Assembly (NCBI RefSeq): GCF_916700565.1
Contig: NZ_CAKAKO010000001.1
Coordinates: forward strand, 682,001-746,000
Source: Xenophilus sp. Marseille-Q4582
Lineage (GTDB): Bacteria > Pseudomonadota > Gammaproteobacteria > Burkholderiales > Burkholderiaceae_C
DNA length: 64,000 bases
Reading direction: 5' to 3'
A program made the translations under genes and the position numbers. This document shows positions 10,084 through 20,491 of the stretch, piece after piece. Under the pieces are notes generated by a model. It was not told the origin of the DNA. It saw only the letters and a list, made by a program, of their open reading frames with translations, and did not search any database. Each line of letters starts with the position of its first letter. Positions within the stretch are counted from its first letter, which is position 1.

Positions 10084-10755
10084 ATGACACAGATCCTGAT
10101 CATTGATGACGACCCGGCCCTGCGACTGCGGCTGCAGCACATCGTCGAGCGCGTGTACGGCCCGGGCCTGTGCTGCGTGGCGGACTCGCTGGCCGCTGCG
10201 CGCGGGCTGCTGAGCCTGCAGGCCTTCGACCTGGCGCTCCTTGACGTGGGCCTGCCCGATGGCAACGGCGTGACCCTTCTGCCCTGGGTCCGCGAGCGGG
10301 TGCCGGCGCTGGAAGTCGTGATCGTTTCCAGCCTCGGGGACGATGCCACCGTGCTGCAGGCCATTCGCGCGGGCGCCGTCGGCTACCTCCTGAAGAACGG
10401 GGACGACATGGAGCTGGAGCTGTCCCTGCGCAGCCTTCAGCGCGGCGGCGCGCCCATCGATCCCGTGATTGCGCGGCGGATCCTGTTGCAGCTGAGCGCG
10501 GCCGCTTCGCCCGCGTCGGCCGAGGGGGACCCGCTGCCCGGCGCGGCATCTGCGGCGGCCCCCGAACTGACGGAGCGCGAGCTGGAGGTGCTGAAGCTGG
10601 TCGCCCAGGGTTACAGCAATCGGGAAATCTCCGAAAGCCTGGGCGTGACGATCAACACCATCGAGGCCCATGCGAAGAAGATCTTTCGCAAGCTGGAGGT
10701 GCGTTCCCGCAGCGCGGCCGTTCACAGCGCCACGCAGAAGGGATGGTTGGGTTAG
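10084..10755 (+). CDS. NarL/FixJ-type response regulator
   Basis: The 223-residue protein has a receiver domain (about 1-120) with acidic residues DDD at 8-10, phosphoacceptor Asp54 (LLDVGLPDG) and Lys104 (GYLLKNGD). A short Ala/Pro linker leads to a LuxR-type helix-turn-helix (about 160-215) reading LTERELEVLKLVAQGYSNREI and SLGVTINTIEAHAKKI. It should be phosphorylated by the sensor kinase whose gene overlaps its 3' end by 13 bp. The neighbouring adhesin gene is a plausible target. The start has no strong ribosome site. Confidence 0.92.
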   Translation: MTQILIIDDDPALRLRLQHIVERVYGPGLCCVADSLAAARGLLSLQAFDLALLDVGLPDGNGVTLLPWVRERVPALEVVIVSSLGDDATVLQAIRAGAVGYLLKNGDDMELELSLRSLQRGGAPIDPVIARRILLQLSAAASPASAEGDPLPGAASAAAPELTERELEVLKLVAQGYSNREISESLGVTINTIEAHAKKIFRKLEVRSRSAAVHSATQKGWLG

Positions 10756-12635
10756 CCGGGCCGGGGCGCACGGTGGCGCAGGTCCTGGCCGGCCTCGGGC
10801 GCGTCTGGCTGCTGGCGCTGTGCTGGCTGGCATGCGGGGGCGCGGATGCCGCCGCGGCAGGGGCGCAACCCGGCGCCGTGGTGTTCGAGCAGATGGAGGC
10901 GGCGAGGGCGGACTGGGATTCCGCCCGCCCTCCGCAGGACGGCTGGGTGCCGGTGGCGCTCCCGGATCTCTGGCACGAGCGCTGGCCGCGCTTCGAGGGG
11001 GTGGTGTGGTACCGGCTGCGCTGGCAGCAGGAGGCCGCTTCGGAGCCCCTTTCGCTGATGATCGATGCCGTGTCGATGGCCGGCGCCATCTACGTGAATG
11101 GCGCGCTGCTGGCGCGGGACCACCATCTGGTGGAGCCCTTGTCACGCTCCTGGAACCGTTCCCGCCACTGGCTGCTGCCCGCCGACCTGCTCAGGACCGG
11201 GACGAACGAGATCTGGCTGCGCGTCTCGGGCATGGCCGTCCACCACGCAGGGCTGGGGCCGGTTCGCCTGAGCCGGTCGCCCGCGGAGGCCGCAAGGTAC
11301 GAGCGCGACGAAACCATGCGACGTGCGCTGCTCATCCTCGGCGTGGGCGTCGCCCTGGCGACGGCCGTGGTCTTCGGCGTCATCTGGCTGCTCAGGCCCA
11401 AGGAAAGGCTGTACGGCTGCTTTGCGCTGTTCTCGCTGCTGCGCCTGCCGGCGGCCTACAACTACATCGCCACCGAGGCCTGGCCGTATGCCAGTACGGC
11501 AGCGTTTCAGTTCGCCATCCTGGCCTCGCTGGTGGCCAGCGCCACCTGCTTTCTGATCTTCGCCCTGCTGTTCGGCGGCTATGCGGCCCGTCGCAGCAAA
11601 TGCCTGGCCGTGGCGCTGTGCGTGCTCGTCATCGGGGCCATGGCCCTGCAGGCCCCCGGGCTGGGCGCGGTGGGCCGCATCGCGGTCGTCCTCGCCGGGG
11701 GCTTCTTTCTCTGGGGCTCGGGGGTGGTGATCTGGCATGCCGTCCGTACCCGGCGGGCGGCGGCCGTGGCTTTCGCGTTGTGCCTGCTGCTTCCCATGGC
11801 TGCCGCCGCGCGCGACGTCCTGGTGTTCAACCGTGTCCTGCAAAGCAACACCTACGTCTTTCCCGCCGCCTCCAGCCTCCTGTTGATCGGCATCGCCTGC
11901 GTGCTTGCGCTGCACCTGGTGCATGGCATGCGCGTGGTGGAGAACTTCAACGCCGAACTGCGCGAGCGCGTGGACGAAGCCAAGGCCCGGCTGGCGCAAG
12001 CGCTGCGCAGCCAGCACCGCGCCGAGCTGGAGCAGGCGCGGCTCAACGAGCGGCTCAGCCTGGTGCGCGACCTGCACGACGGCCTGGGCATGAGCCTGAG
12101 CAGCCACATCCATGCGCTGCAGGGCAGGCCGGGGGGCAGTGACCGCGCGGCGCTATGGACGCTCAGGGACATCAACAACGATCTTCGCCTGCTGATCGAG
12201 GGGGCGTCGCTGGACGACACGGACGTGCTCATGGAGCGTCTTGCGCCCCTGCGCCATCGAAGCACGCGCCTGCTCGATGCGGCGGGCATCCATTGCAGCT
12301 GGGAGCTGATGGGCCTTCAGGGGCTGCGCATGGGCGCGCGGCGCAGCCTGGATCTGCTGCGCCTGCTGCAGGAGGCCCTGACCAATGTGCTCAAGCACAG
12401 CACGGCCACGCGCGTGGTCGTGCGCGTGGAGGCGGCCGATGGAAAGATGAGCCTGTCCGTGACGGACAACGGCCGCGGGATGGGAACGGTCGGCGACGCC
12501 GTCCAGCCCGCAGAAACCGTGGGCATGGGCCTGGCCAGCATGCACGCGCGTGCGCAGCGTCTGGGCGGCGCACTGCGCATCCAGTCCGGCGCGCAGGGCA
12601 CGGCCCTCACGCTTCAGATTCCTGTTTCAGGTTGA
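10743..12635 (+). CDS. 7TM-type sensor histidine kinase (HisKA_3-like)
   Basis: The 630-residue membrane kinase begins with a signal sequence (to about residue 38). A periplasmic jelly-roll-like domain (about 40-190, VWYRLRWQQE and SMAGAIYVNGALLARD) suggests the DISM type. Seven or so hydrophobic segments span about 195-410, followed by a coiled coil. The histidine box RDLHDGLGMSLSSH places the phosphoacceptor at His445; the ATPase N-box reads LLQEALTNVLKHS and the glycine box VTDNGRGMG. HisKA_3 kinases pair with NarL-type regulators, as here. The ATG at 10743 is very close to its AAGGG site, so a later GTG at 10772 could be used. Confidence 0.88.
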   Translation: MVGLAGPGRTVAQVLAGLGRVWLLALCWLACGGADAAAAGAQPGAVVFEQMEAARADWDSARPPQDGWVPVALPDLWHERWPRFEGVVWYRLRWQQEAASEPLSLMIDAVSMAGAIYVNGALLARDHHLVEPLSRSWNRSRHWLLPADLLRTGTNEIWLRVSGMAVHHAGLGPVRLSRSPAEAARYERDETMRRALLILGVGVALATAVVFGVIWLLRPKERLYGCFALFSLLRLPAAYNYIATEAWPYASTAAFQFAILASLVASATCFLIFALLFGGYAARRSKCLAVALCVLVIGAMALQAPGLGAVGRIAVVLAGGFFLWGSGVVIWHAVRTRRAAAVAFALCLLLPMAAAARDVLVFNRVLQSNTYVFPAASSLLLIGIACVLALHLVHGMRVVENFNAELRERVDEAKARLAQALRSQHRAELEQARLNERLSLVRDLHDGLGMSLSSHIHALQGRPGGSDRAALWTLRDINNDLRLLIEGASLDDTDVLMERLAPLRHRSTRLLDAAGIHCSWELMGLQGLRMGARRSLDLLRLLQEALTNVLKHSTATRVVVRVEAADGKMSLSVTDNGRGMGTVGDAVQPAETVGMGLASMHARAQRLGGALRIQSGAQGTALTLQIPVSG

Positions 12636-12960
12636 GCGCAGCCGCACCCGCCTCTTCCCTGCGAGGCGCGGAAAGCGCCCCCTTGCCAAGTGGGATCGCG
12701 CTGACGGAATTCCGTAATTGAAGGCGTGCCGGTCCGCACCTAAGCTTCCCGGCGAATTTGGATGGGAGCCCATCGGGGACGTGGACGGCGCCGCCGGCCC
12801 CCGCAGGCCATGGCGGCGCAAGGCGGGCGGACACCTCTGCCGTCCAGGGCGTCGGCGGCCCTTCGGCCTTGCCGCCGACGCACTCATGCCAGGTTCGCGC
12901 CTTGCGAGGACGGATGGCCCCGCTCGCATGCCTCTCCTCCATTTCGCCGCGACGTGAACG
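12636..12960. other. 325-bp spacer upstream of the autotransporter
   Basis: No convincing coding sequence lies here. It contains a perfect 12-bp palindrome (12704-12715) and is otherwise GC-rich with no clear sigma-70 promoter. The adhesin ATG at 12961 lacks a strong ribosome-binding site. The long spacer fits a separately regulated promoter for the adhesin. Confidence 0.5.
12704..12718 (+). promoter_or_regulatory. Candidate two-component box, copy 2 (ACGGAATTCCGT palindrome)
   Basis: A perfect 12-bp palindrome, ACGGAATTCCGT, runs straight into AAT, so TTCCGTAAT repeats the sequence found upstream of the response-regulator gene at 9984-9992. It lies about 245 bp ahead of the adhesin start. 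This is a candidate operator shared by both genes; the binding protein is inferred. Confidence 0.35.
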
Positions 12961-15900
12961 ATGAACAGAATCTACCGAGTGATCTTCAACAGCACGCTGG
13001 GCCTTTGGCAGGCCGTGAGCGAAAGCGCGCGCGGACGCGGCAAGACCTCGTCCAGCCGCACGCGGGTCCATGGCGGCGCCGGCTGGCTGGCCGCGGCGGC
13101 CGTGGCTGCGCCCTTCTTCTCCGGTGCCTGGGCCCAGCAGCGCGTCGAGGTGGATGCCGTCGAGCAGGACGTCTGGGTCACGCCCGATCTGCAGAACGCC
13201 GGCGCGAAGGTCCAGGTCACGAACCCGGTGCCGCTGCCGTGGGGCTTCGCGGACCACGCGCTGCTGGTGGGCGACACGGGGCCGGGGCGCCTGCGGATCA
13301 GCGGCGGCGCCACCGTGGGCAGCGCCTTCGGCGCGATCGGGTACGCGGCAGGTGCCCAGGGCCATGTGAGCGTCTCGGGGGCGGGGTCGCGCTGGACCAC
13401 CACCTCCCGCCTGATGGTGGGCTACCAGGGCCAGGGTGAGCTGCGCATCGAGGACGGGGCCCAGGTGGAGGCGGGCGCGGCGCATGTCGCCTATGAACAG
13501 GCCGGGGCCGGCGCGAGCGAAGGCAAGCTGACCGTGCGCGGACGGGACTCGCTGTTGCGCATCACGCAGGAAGACCTGGAAGTGGGCGTTCGCGGCAAGG
13601 GCGAGCTCCAGGTGCTGGACGGGGGGACGGTCGAGAACAGCGAGCGGTACACCATCGTGGGCGGAGGCTATGGCATCCAGGCCGAAGGCGCGTCCAAGGC
13701 GCATGGCGTGCTGACCGTGGACGGCGAAGGCTCCCTGTTGTCGGGCACCTCCATCCTCGTGGGCGCTGCGGGCAAGGGCGAGCTCATGATCTCTGGTGGC
13801 GGCGAAGTGCGCAGCACCCAGGGCGTGGCCGTGGGGACCGCCGGGGAGGGCATCCTCACGGTCGACGGCAACGGCTCGACGCTGAACGCCGCAGGGCAGA
13901 GCCTGCTCATCGGGAGTCTCTCCGAAGGAACCACGGCCCAGATGCGCGTGGCGCAAGGCGCGCGTGTGCTGAGCGGGCCGTCTTCCGTGAGCGCGCAGGC
14001 CGGTGGCACGGCGGCCGTGACGCTGACGGGCGCGGGCGCCTCGTGGAACACGCAGGGGCAGGTGCTTTCCGTGGCAGCGGCGGGCGGCCGCAGCGAGCTG
14101 CACATCGAAGCCGGGGCCCGGCTGGAGACGGGATTGAGCGCGGTCAGTGCCAACGGCGGTACGGCCGCGGTGTCTGTGTCGGGCAAGGGGTCCCAGTGGA
14201 CCGTGGCATCCGGGGCGGATCCGGCCTATCTGTGGCTGCAGGCCGCGGGCGGGGGCGACACGTCGCTGACCATCCAGAACGGGGGCGAGGTGCACGCGCC
14301 GCTGGTGCTCATGAGCGGCGGGGACGCGGGGGATCGGGTGAGCCTGAACCTGCTGGGCTCGCCGCAGGCGGGACGGGGTGTTCTGCAGACCGATCTGCTT
14401 GCCAGGGGGCCGCAATCCGTCACGCTGAACCTCGACGGCGGCGTGCTGCGCGCGAGCGCGGATTCGGCCACGGTCCCGCCCAGCCAGCCCGGCGAGCCGG
14501 ACCGCCGCTCCTTCCTGGCCGGCTTCGACGCCGTCACGCTGGGCGACCAGGGCGTGGTGTTCGACACCAACGGCCACGACATCGCAGTCGGCACGGCGTT
14601 CGGCTCGGCGGCCACGCAAAGCAACGGCCTGATCAAGGAAGGCGTCGGGACGCTGACGCTGACCAGCGCCAGCAGCTACACCGGCGGCACGGTCGTCGGC
14701 CGGGGCACGCTGGCGCTCAGCGGCAGTGGCGCGCTGTCGGCCACAGGCCGCATGAGCCTCGCGGGGCCGAGCGCTACGTTCGCCATCGACGCCGCAGACG
14801 CCGACCAGACCGTGGGAGCGTTGTCAGGGGGCATCGGCAGCCAGGTGGTGCTCGGCGCGCGCACGCTGACCTTCGGCGACGCGAGCAGCCAGATCTTCGC
14901 GGGCGTCATCAGCGGCACGGGCGGCATCGTCAAGCAGGGCACCGGCACGGCCACGCTGACGGGCGCCAACACTTATACGGGCCCCACCACGGTGGGCATG
15001 GGCACCCTGGCCGTCCACGGTTCGGTGGCCGGCGATGTCCAGGTCAACGGAGGCACGCTGGCCGGCGCGGGCCGCATCGGCGGCCATGTGGCGGTGGCGA
15101 GCGGCGGCACCCTGTCGCCGGGCAGCGGCCCGGCCACGCTGACCATCGACGGCGATCTCACCCTCGGCGCCGGTTCGGTGAGCAGGTTCGATCTGGGCCA
15201 GCCCGGGGTGGCGGGCGGCGACAGCAATGACTGGGTGCGCGTGGGGGGCCACCTCACGCTGGGCGGCGCCTTGCAGGCCACGGCGGCGTCGGCCGGCTGG
15301 TACCGCCTGTTCGATTACGGAACGGGCCAGGTCGCGGGCCAGTTCGATGCGGGCACGTCGAGCGTGCGCATCGGGGATGATCCCGCGGCCAGCTACCAGA
15401 TCACGAGCACGCCAGCGGCGCAAGGCGTTCCGGGGCAGGTCAATCTCTCGGTGCAGGGCGCGGGCCAGACGATCCAGTTCTGGAACGGCGGCAACAGCGC
15501 CGATCCGCCGGCATGGGTGGGCGGCAGCGGCAGCTGGGAAACGGGCGCGGTCAACTGGCTCGACCGGCAGGCCGGCGGGCCCGATCCCGACCTGACCCAT
15601 TCGGCAGGCTGGCGCAACTCGGTCGCGGTGTTCGGCGGCGCGCGCGGCGACGTGAACGTGCACGGGAAGCTGCCCTTCGACACGCTGCAGTTCGTGACCG
15701 ACGGCTACACGATCGCCGCCGCACCCGGCGCAGGGGGCGCGCTGGTCATCGCGCCCGCGCCCGATTCCGCCGCGGCGCCGGCCGGCACGGTCAGCACCGG
15801 GCCGGGCGTGCAAGCCACGCTGTCGGTGCCGCTCATCGACAGCCCGGGCGCCAGCAACGGCTTGATCGCCACAGGCGGCGGCACGCTCACCCTTGCCGGC

Positions 15901-18900
15901 GCCAGCAGCTATTCGGGCGGAACCACGGCCCGGGGCGGGGGCACGCTGGTGGCCGCCGGCACCGGGGCGCTGGGCACGGGCCTGGTCACGGCCGATGACG
16001 CCACGCTGCGCGTGACAGGCGGCGTGGCGCTCGGCAACGCCGTGCGGCTGCACAACGGCGCCACGCTGGACAACGCGGGCACGCTGAGCAGAGCGGACAA
16101 CGCCGTCGCCGGATGGAACGGCGCGACCCACGTCGTCAACCGGGACGGCGGGCAAATCCGTGCCAGCGGCGGCAACAGCAAGGCGGTCGACCTGATGGGC
16201 GCCGGCAGCAGCGTGAACAACCGCGGGGGCGCCACCCTGCAGGGCGACAACATCGGTGTCTTCCTGGATGCGGGCGGGGCCGTGGGCAACGACGGTCCGG
16301 GCAGTGTCATCCAGGGCGGTGTGGACGGCGGCAGCGTGGGCGTGGGCGTGGCGTCCTCCGTCGGCGGCGCGCTCGCCGTCGACAACACCCGCGGCGCGCG
16401 CATCACGGGGGCAGGCGGCGGCATCTTCGCCAGCGCAGGTGCCACGGTGACCAACGAAGGTGCCGGCAGCATCATCGAAGGGCTGGCCAGCCACGGCGTC
16501 TACCTCGGCGGCGCCGACTCCGGGGTCGACAACCGGGCCGGTGCCGCCATTCGCGGCGTGGTCTCCGGGGTGGCGGTGCTGAGGGGGGGCACCGTGAACA
16601 ACGATGCGGCCCACATCGCGGCCACGGGTGCCGCAGGCAGCGGCGTGCTCTTCGACTTCGTGCCCGGCACGCTCCACAACCGCAACGGCGCATCCATCCA
16701 GGGCACGGCGCAGGGCGTGTGGCTGCAGGCCGGCGGCAGCGTGACCAACGAGGCGGGCGCCTCCATCGCGGCCACGGATGCGGGCGGCGCGAGCGTCCTG
16801 TCCGGCGGCGCCACCACCTTGCGCAATGCCGGCACGCTGAGCGGCCATGTGCAGCTGGCCGAGGGAGCGCAGCAGGCCGTCACGCTGCAAAGCGGCGGCC
16901 GCATCGAGGGCGACCTGGCCATGGGCAGCCACGCCGCCTCCACGCTCACGCTGGAGGCGGCTGCGAGCGCCCGCCAGCTGCAGTCCGACGCGGTGACCGG
17001 CCGCACGCGCCTCGCGGGCATGCTGGTCAAGCAGGGCGCCGGCACCTGGGTGCTGGACCGCGACCTGGAAGCGGCCAGCACGCGCATCGACGCGGGCACG
17101 CTGCAACTGGGCGCAGGCGGCACCGCAGGCCAGGCCGGTGCGGGTGCCGTGGACATCGCCCGGGACGCGCGCCTGGCCGTGGACCGCAGCGACGCGATCA
17201 CGCTGGCCGGCGACCTCAGCGGAGGAGGCGCGGTGTGGCAACTGGGCAGCGGCGTGACCACGCTCACCGGCCACAACAGCCATGGCGGCGGCACCTTCGT
17301 CAAGCGGGGCACGCTGTCCGTGGGCAGCAGCACGGCCCTGGGCACGGGCACGCTGAACCTGGACGACGGCACGACGCTGGGCTTTGCCGCCGGCGACCTC
17401 GTGATCGCGAACCCCATCTTCATGATGGGCACGAACGATCCGACCTTCGACACCGCCACCTTCACCGCCACGCTCTCGGGCGGCATCATCGGCACCGCGG
17501 ACCTGACCAAGACCGGCGCCGGCACGCTCGTCCTGGGCGCCGCGAACAACAGCTACACGGGCTCCACCGTGGTGGCCGAAGGCACGCTGCGCGCCGGCAC
17601 CGCGGGCGCGTTCGCCCCCGCCAGCGCCGTCACCGTGGCCGCCGGCGCCACGCTGGATACGGGGGGTTTCCACCAGGCCGTGCGCAGCCTCACGAACGCG
17701 GGCACCGTCAACTTGCTGAGCACCGCGCCCGGCAGCACCCTGACGGTGAATGGCGACTACGTGGGCAACAACGGCCTGCTGCGCCTGGGCACGGCGCTGG
17801 GCACCAGCGCCAGCGTGACGGACAGGCTGGTGGTCAACGGCAGCGCCAGCGGCACGACCCGCGTGAGCGTGACCAACCTGGGCGGCCTGGGCGGCCGGAC
17901 CAGCGGCGACGGCATCGAGATCGTCAGCACCACGGGCGGCATCGCCAGTGGCGCTTTCACGCTGGCCCATGCCGTGTCCGCGGGCGCCTACGACTACCGG
18001 CTGACCACGACCGCGGATGCCGCGTATCTGAGCAGCAGCACCTCCACGCCGCCGCCGCCACCGCCACCGCCGCCACCGCCACCGCCACCGCCACCGCCAC
18101 CGCCACCGCCGCCACCACCTGCGCCGCCTGCGCCGCCGGCTCCGGCCCCGCAGCCCCCGCGCCTGCGCCGGAACCACCCGCGCCAGCCCCGCAGCCCCCG
18201 CACCGGCGCCGGAACCGCCCGCGCCTGCGCCGCAACCGCCGGCACCGGCCCCCAGCCGCCCGCGCCACAGCCGCCCGCCCCCGCGCCGGAGCCGCCACCG
18301 CCCGCGCCACCTGCACCGCCGGCCCCGCGCCCGCCCCGCTCCCGCGCTCTCGCTGCCGATGTACCGCGCCGAGGCCTCGCTGTACGCGGCGCTGCCCGGT
18401 CAGCTGCGCGAAAGCGACCTGGCGATGGTGGGCAACCTGCACCAGCGCATGGGCGACGACGCGGCCGGCGCCGGCGTCCCCGCGGCCTCGGCCGGCCACC
18501 GCCAGGCCTGGGGCCGCGTCGTGAGCGTCGACCGCGACATCCGCCAGGCCGGCACCGTCAGCCCGCACAGCAGCGGCCGCCTGAGCGGCTTCCAGGCCGG
18601 CACCGACCTGTGGGCGAACCCGCAATGGCGCGCCGGCGTCTACGTGGGCCAGCTGGAAGGCGATGTGCGCGTGTCGGGCTTTGCCCGCGGCATGCAGAAC
18701 TACGCCAGCGGCGCCAACGACCTGCGCAGCCAGTACCTGGGCGCCTATGCCACCTGGGCCAGCGACGCGGGCCTGTACGTCGACGGCGTGCTGCAGGCCG
18801 GCCGCCACCGCTACAGCGTGCACCCCACGGCCGCCTTCGCCGGCTCGGGCAAGGGCGACAGCCTGCTGGCGTCCGTCGAGCTGGGCCGGGCCTTCGCCAT

Positions 18901-19324
18901 CGCGCCGCGCTGGGTGGTCGAGCCGCAGCTGCAGCTGGTGCACCAGCGCATCCGCCTGGACGATGGCGCCATCGCCGGCGCCCAGGTCCGGCAGGACAGC
19001 CCCAGCGGCTGGACCATGCGCGCCGGCCTGCGGGTCCGGGGCGAGTTCCAGGCCGGCGCCGGCACGGTGCAGCCCTATGCGCGGCTGAACGTGTACCGGC
19101 GCAGCAGCGGCACGGACACCGCCCGCTTCATCGGCCCGGCCGCGTTCACGGACATCGCCACCGCGACGGGCGGCACCCGCAGCGAGCTGGCCCTGGGCGC
19201 CACCTGGCAGCCGAGCCCGCGCACCAGCGTGTACGGCGAGCTGGGCAAGCTCTGGGCTTCGGGCGGTGACGCGCGCATCCAGAGCGGCGTCAATGCCAGC
19301 GTGGGCGTGAAGCTGCGCTGGTGA
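12961..19324 (+). CDS. Giant autotransporter adhesin (type Va), reading frame broken in the hinge
   Basis: The product starts with the extended signal peptide of large autotransporters (MNRIYRVIFNSTLGLWQAVSE, cleavage near GAWAQQ, residue about 60). Residues 95-450 hold repeats of the T5SS/PEP-CTERM type (GELRIEDGAQV, ILTVDGNGSTLN). Beta-helix repeats of the autotransporter-associated strand type start near residues 563, 665, 975, 1433 and 1520 (for example SSYTGGTVVGRGTL). A polyproline hinge starts near residue 1697 and a C-terminal beta-barrel ends in KLRW. Passenger and barrel are in different frames: the initial frame stops at 19269 and the barrel runs to 19324. Five apparent 1-base losses in the hinge explain this, so it is either an undercalled intact gene or a decayed one. 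Confidence 0.85.
18046..18358 (+). repeat. Proline-rich hinge: hexanucleotide tract plus frame-jumping Pro-Ala-Glu/Gln repeats
   Basis: A CCGCCA-type tract (about 18049-18117) encodes polyproline. Then the motif APAPEPPAPAPQPP is readable in successive frames: frame 1 to about 18159, frame 3 to about 18200, frame 2 to about 18250, frame 1 again to about 18325, frame 3 to about 18344, then frame 2 into the barrel. Each switch is repaired by one extra base, usually a G in CCG(G)CG or CCG(G)CA, once a base in a C run at 18249-18253. Surrounding frames are flawless. Confidence 0.75.
18359..19324 (+). CDS. Autotransporter beta-barrel translocator domain (3' part of the broken adhesin gene)
   Basis: This 321-residue open frame is the C-terminal domain of the adhesin. 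It begins MYRAEASLYAALPGQLRESDL, the usual junction between hinge and barrel, then shows alternating amphipathic strands (SGFQAGTDLWANPQWRAGVY, LGAYATWASDAGLYVDGVLQ, WVVEPQLQLVHQRI) and ends in an aromatic-rich strand with final Trp (VGVKLRW), the BAM recognition pattern. If the frame breaks are real, this part has no signal peptide and would not be secreted. Confidence 0.85.
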   Translation: MYRAEASLYAALPGQLRESDLAMVGNLHQRMGDDAAGAGVPAASAGHRQAWGRVVSVDRDIRQAGTVSPHSSGRLSGFQAGTDLWANPQWRAGVYVGQLEGDVRVSGFARGMQNYASGANDLRSQYLGAYATWASDAGLYVDGVLQAGRHRYSVHPTAAFAGSGKGDSLLASVELGRAFAIAPRWVVEPQLQLVHQRIRLDDGAIAGAQVRQDSPSGWTMRAGLRVRGEFQAGAGTVQPYARLNVYRRSSGTDTARFIGPAAFTDIATATGGTRSELALGATWQPSPRTSVYGELGKLWASGGDARIQSGVNASVGVKLRW

Positions 19325-19381
19325 GGCGGCCCCGGGGCCAGCACGCGGGGCCAGAACCCGGCAAACGGGCCTTGCTGCGCG

Positions 19382-20491
19382 CTAGGGTCTGCCGGCGGGC
19401 CAGCCCTCGCCATCGGGCGTGAGCAGGTGCCAGAGGGGGCCGGGCAGCTGCGAGAAGCTCTGCACGAAGCGGGCGGCCTCGCGGCCTTCGCCCTGCACGT
19501 CGCGGATCACGATGGCCGCGATGCGGTCCGGATGTTCGCGCGCCACCTGGGCATAGATCTCGGGATCGGCCTCGCCCGAATCGCCCACCAGCAGGAAGCG
19601 CCGTTGCGGAAAGTCGGCCAGCAACTGCGCGATCACGCCCAGCTTGTGCGCACGCGAGACGCCGCTGCCCGGGATCAGCGTGGTCCAGCGCGTGCTTTCG
19701 CGCAGGTGCAGGCTGCCGGCCGGGAAGGCCTCGTCACGCAGGAAATCCTCCAGCGCGGGCGCGAGCTGGAACGGGCTGGCCGAGAGGTAGTGGAAGCGCG
19801 TGCCCTCGGCCTGCGCCAGGCGGCGGAAATGCGCGGCCAGGCCGGGCGCGGCCTGGAAGGGCCGCACGAAGGTGTTGAGCAGCATCTCGCGCCGGTCATG
19901 CACCTGCGTGATCTTGACCGTGTCGTCGATGTCCGAGATCACCGACAGCCCCTGTTCGGGCACCAGCAGCGCATGGCCCAGGAAGCGTCGCGTGTCGCCT
20001 TCGCTCAGCCGGGCGTGGAAGGGCAGGGTGCGCACGTCGGGGGCCAGCGCGCCCGCATCCACCCCCACGCGCGCCTGGCTGCGGCCGGCGGCATCGGTGG
20101 CGGGCAGGGCATGCACCTCGCGCAGGGGCGCCTCGAAGGCCACGTCGATGACCTTGCCGCGCTCCGAATCGGTGAGGAAGAGCGCGCAGCGCGCGTCGAA
20201 GCGCGCACGGTCTTCGGCCGAAAGCGCGGCGCGGTCCAGCCCCAGGTAGCGCGCGAACAGCGCCTGCACGCCGCGGCGGCGCTCGCGTTCGTAGACCCAG
20301 GCGTGGATCTCGGCCTCGACCCGTTGCGCGTCCAGCCAGCGCGCGACGGCGGGCACGAACATCACCTGCTCGTCGCGCCGCAGTGCCCGTGCGCGGGCCC
20401 AGGCTGGCCAGGCCATCAGGCCGGGCGCCAGCAGCGCCGCCCGCTGCAGCAGCTGGCGGCGCGTGGCGGGCGCACGGTCCTCAGACCCCAC
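19382..20491 (-). CDS. App1-family (DUF2183) phosphatase-domain protein
   Basis: The 369-residue protein has a probable export signal (RRQLLQRAALLAPGLMAWPAWARA) and a haloacid-dehalogenase-like catalytic core: SDIDDTVKITQV as motif I, FHYLSASPFQL as motif II, and LGVIAQLLADFPQRRFLLVGDSGEADPEIY with the conserved lysine and acidic motifs. The yeast founder App1 is a phosphatidate phosphatase; the bacterial substrate is unknown. The GTG at 20491 is chosen because it keeps the signal and overlaps folA by 11 bp; the start is uncertain. It is the last gene of the thyA-folA operon. Confidence 0.75.
   Translation of the reverse strand: MGSEDRAPATRRQLLQRAALLAPGLMAWPAWARARALRRDEQVMFVPAVARWLDAQRVEAEIHAWVYERERRRGVQALFARYLGLDRAALSAEDRARFDARCALFLTDSERGKVIDVAFEAPLREVHALPATDAAGRSQARVGVDAGALAPDVRTLPFHARLSEGDTRRFLGHALLVPEQGLSVISDIDDTVKITQVHDRREMLLNTFVRPFQAAPGLAAHFRRLAQAEGTRFHYLSASPFQLAPALEDFLRDEAFPAGSLHLRESTRWTTLIPGSGVSRAHKLGVIAQLLADFPQRRFLLVGDSGEADPEIYAQVAREHPDRIAAIVIRDVQGEGREAARFVQSFSQLPGPLWHLLTPDGEGWPAGRP

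Noticed and set aside
14824-18177. 1,117-residue open frame antisense to the autotransporter passenger
   Set aside because: Low-complexity composition mirroring the Gly/Thr-rich repeats on the sense strand; no domain and no start signal.
18359-19269. C-terminal part of the long frame starting at 12961, beyond the hinge
   Set aside because: After the hinge this frame is Arg/Pro-rich nonsense, while the other frame encodes a typical beta-barrel ending in Trp.
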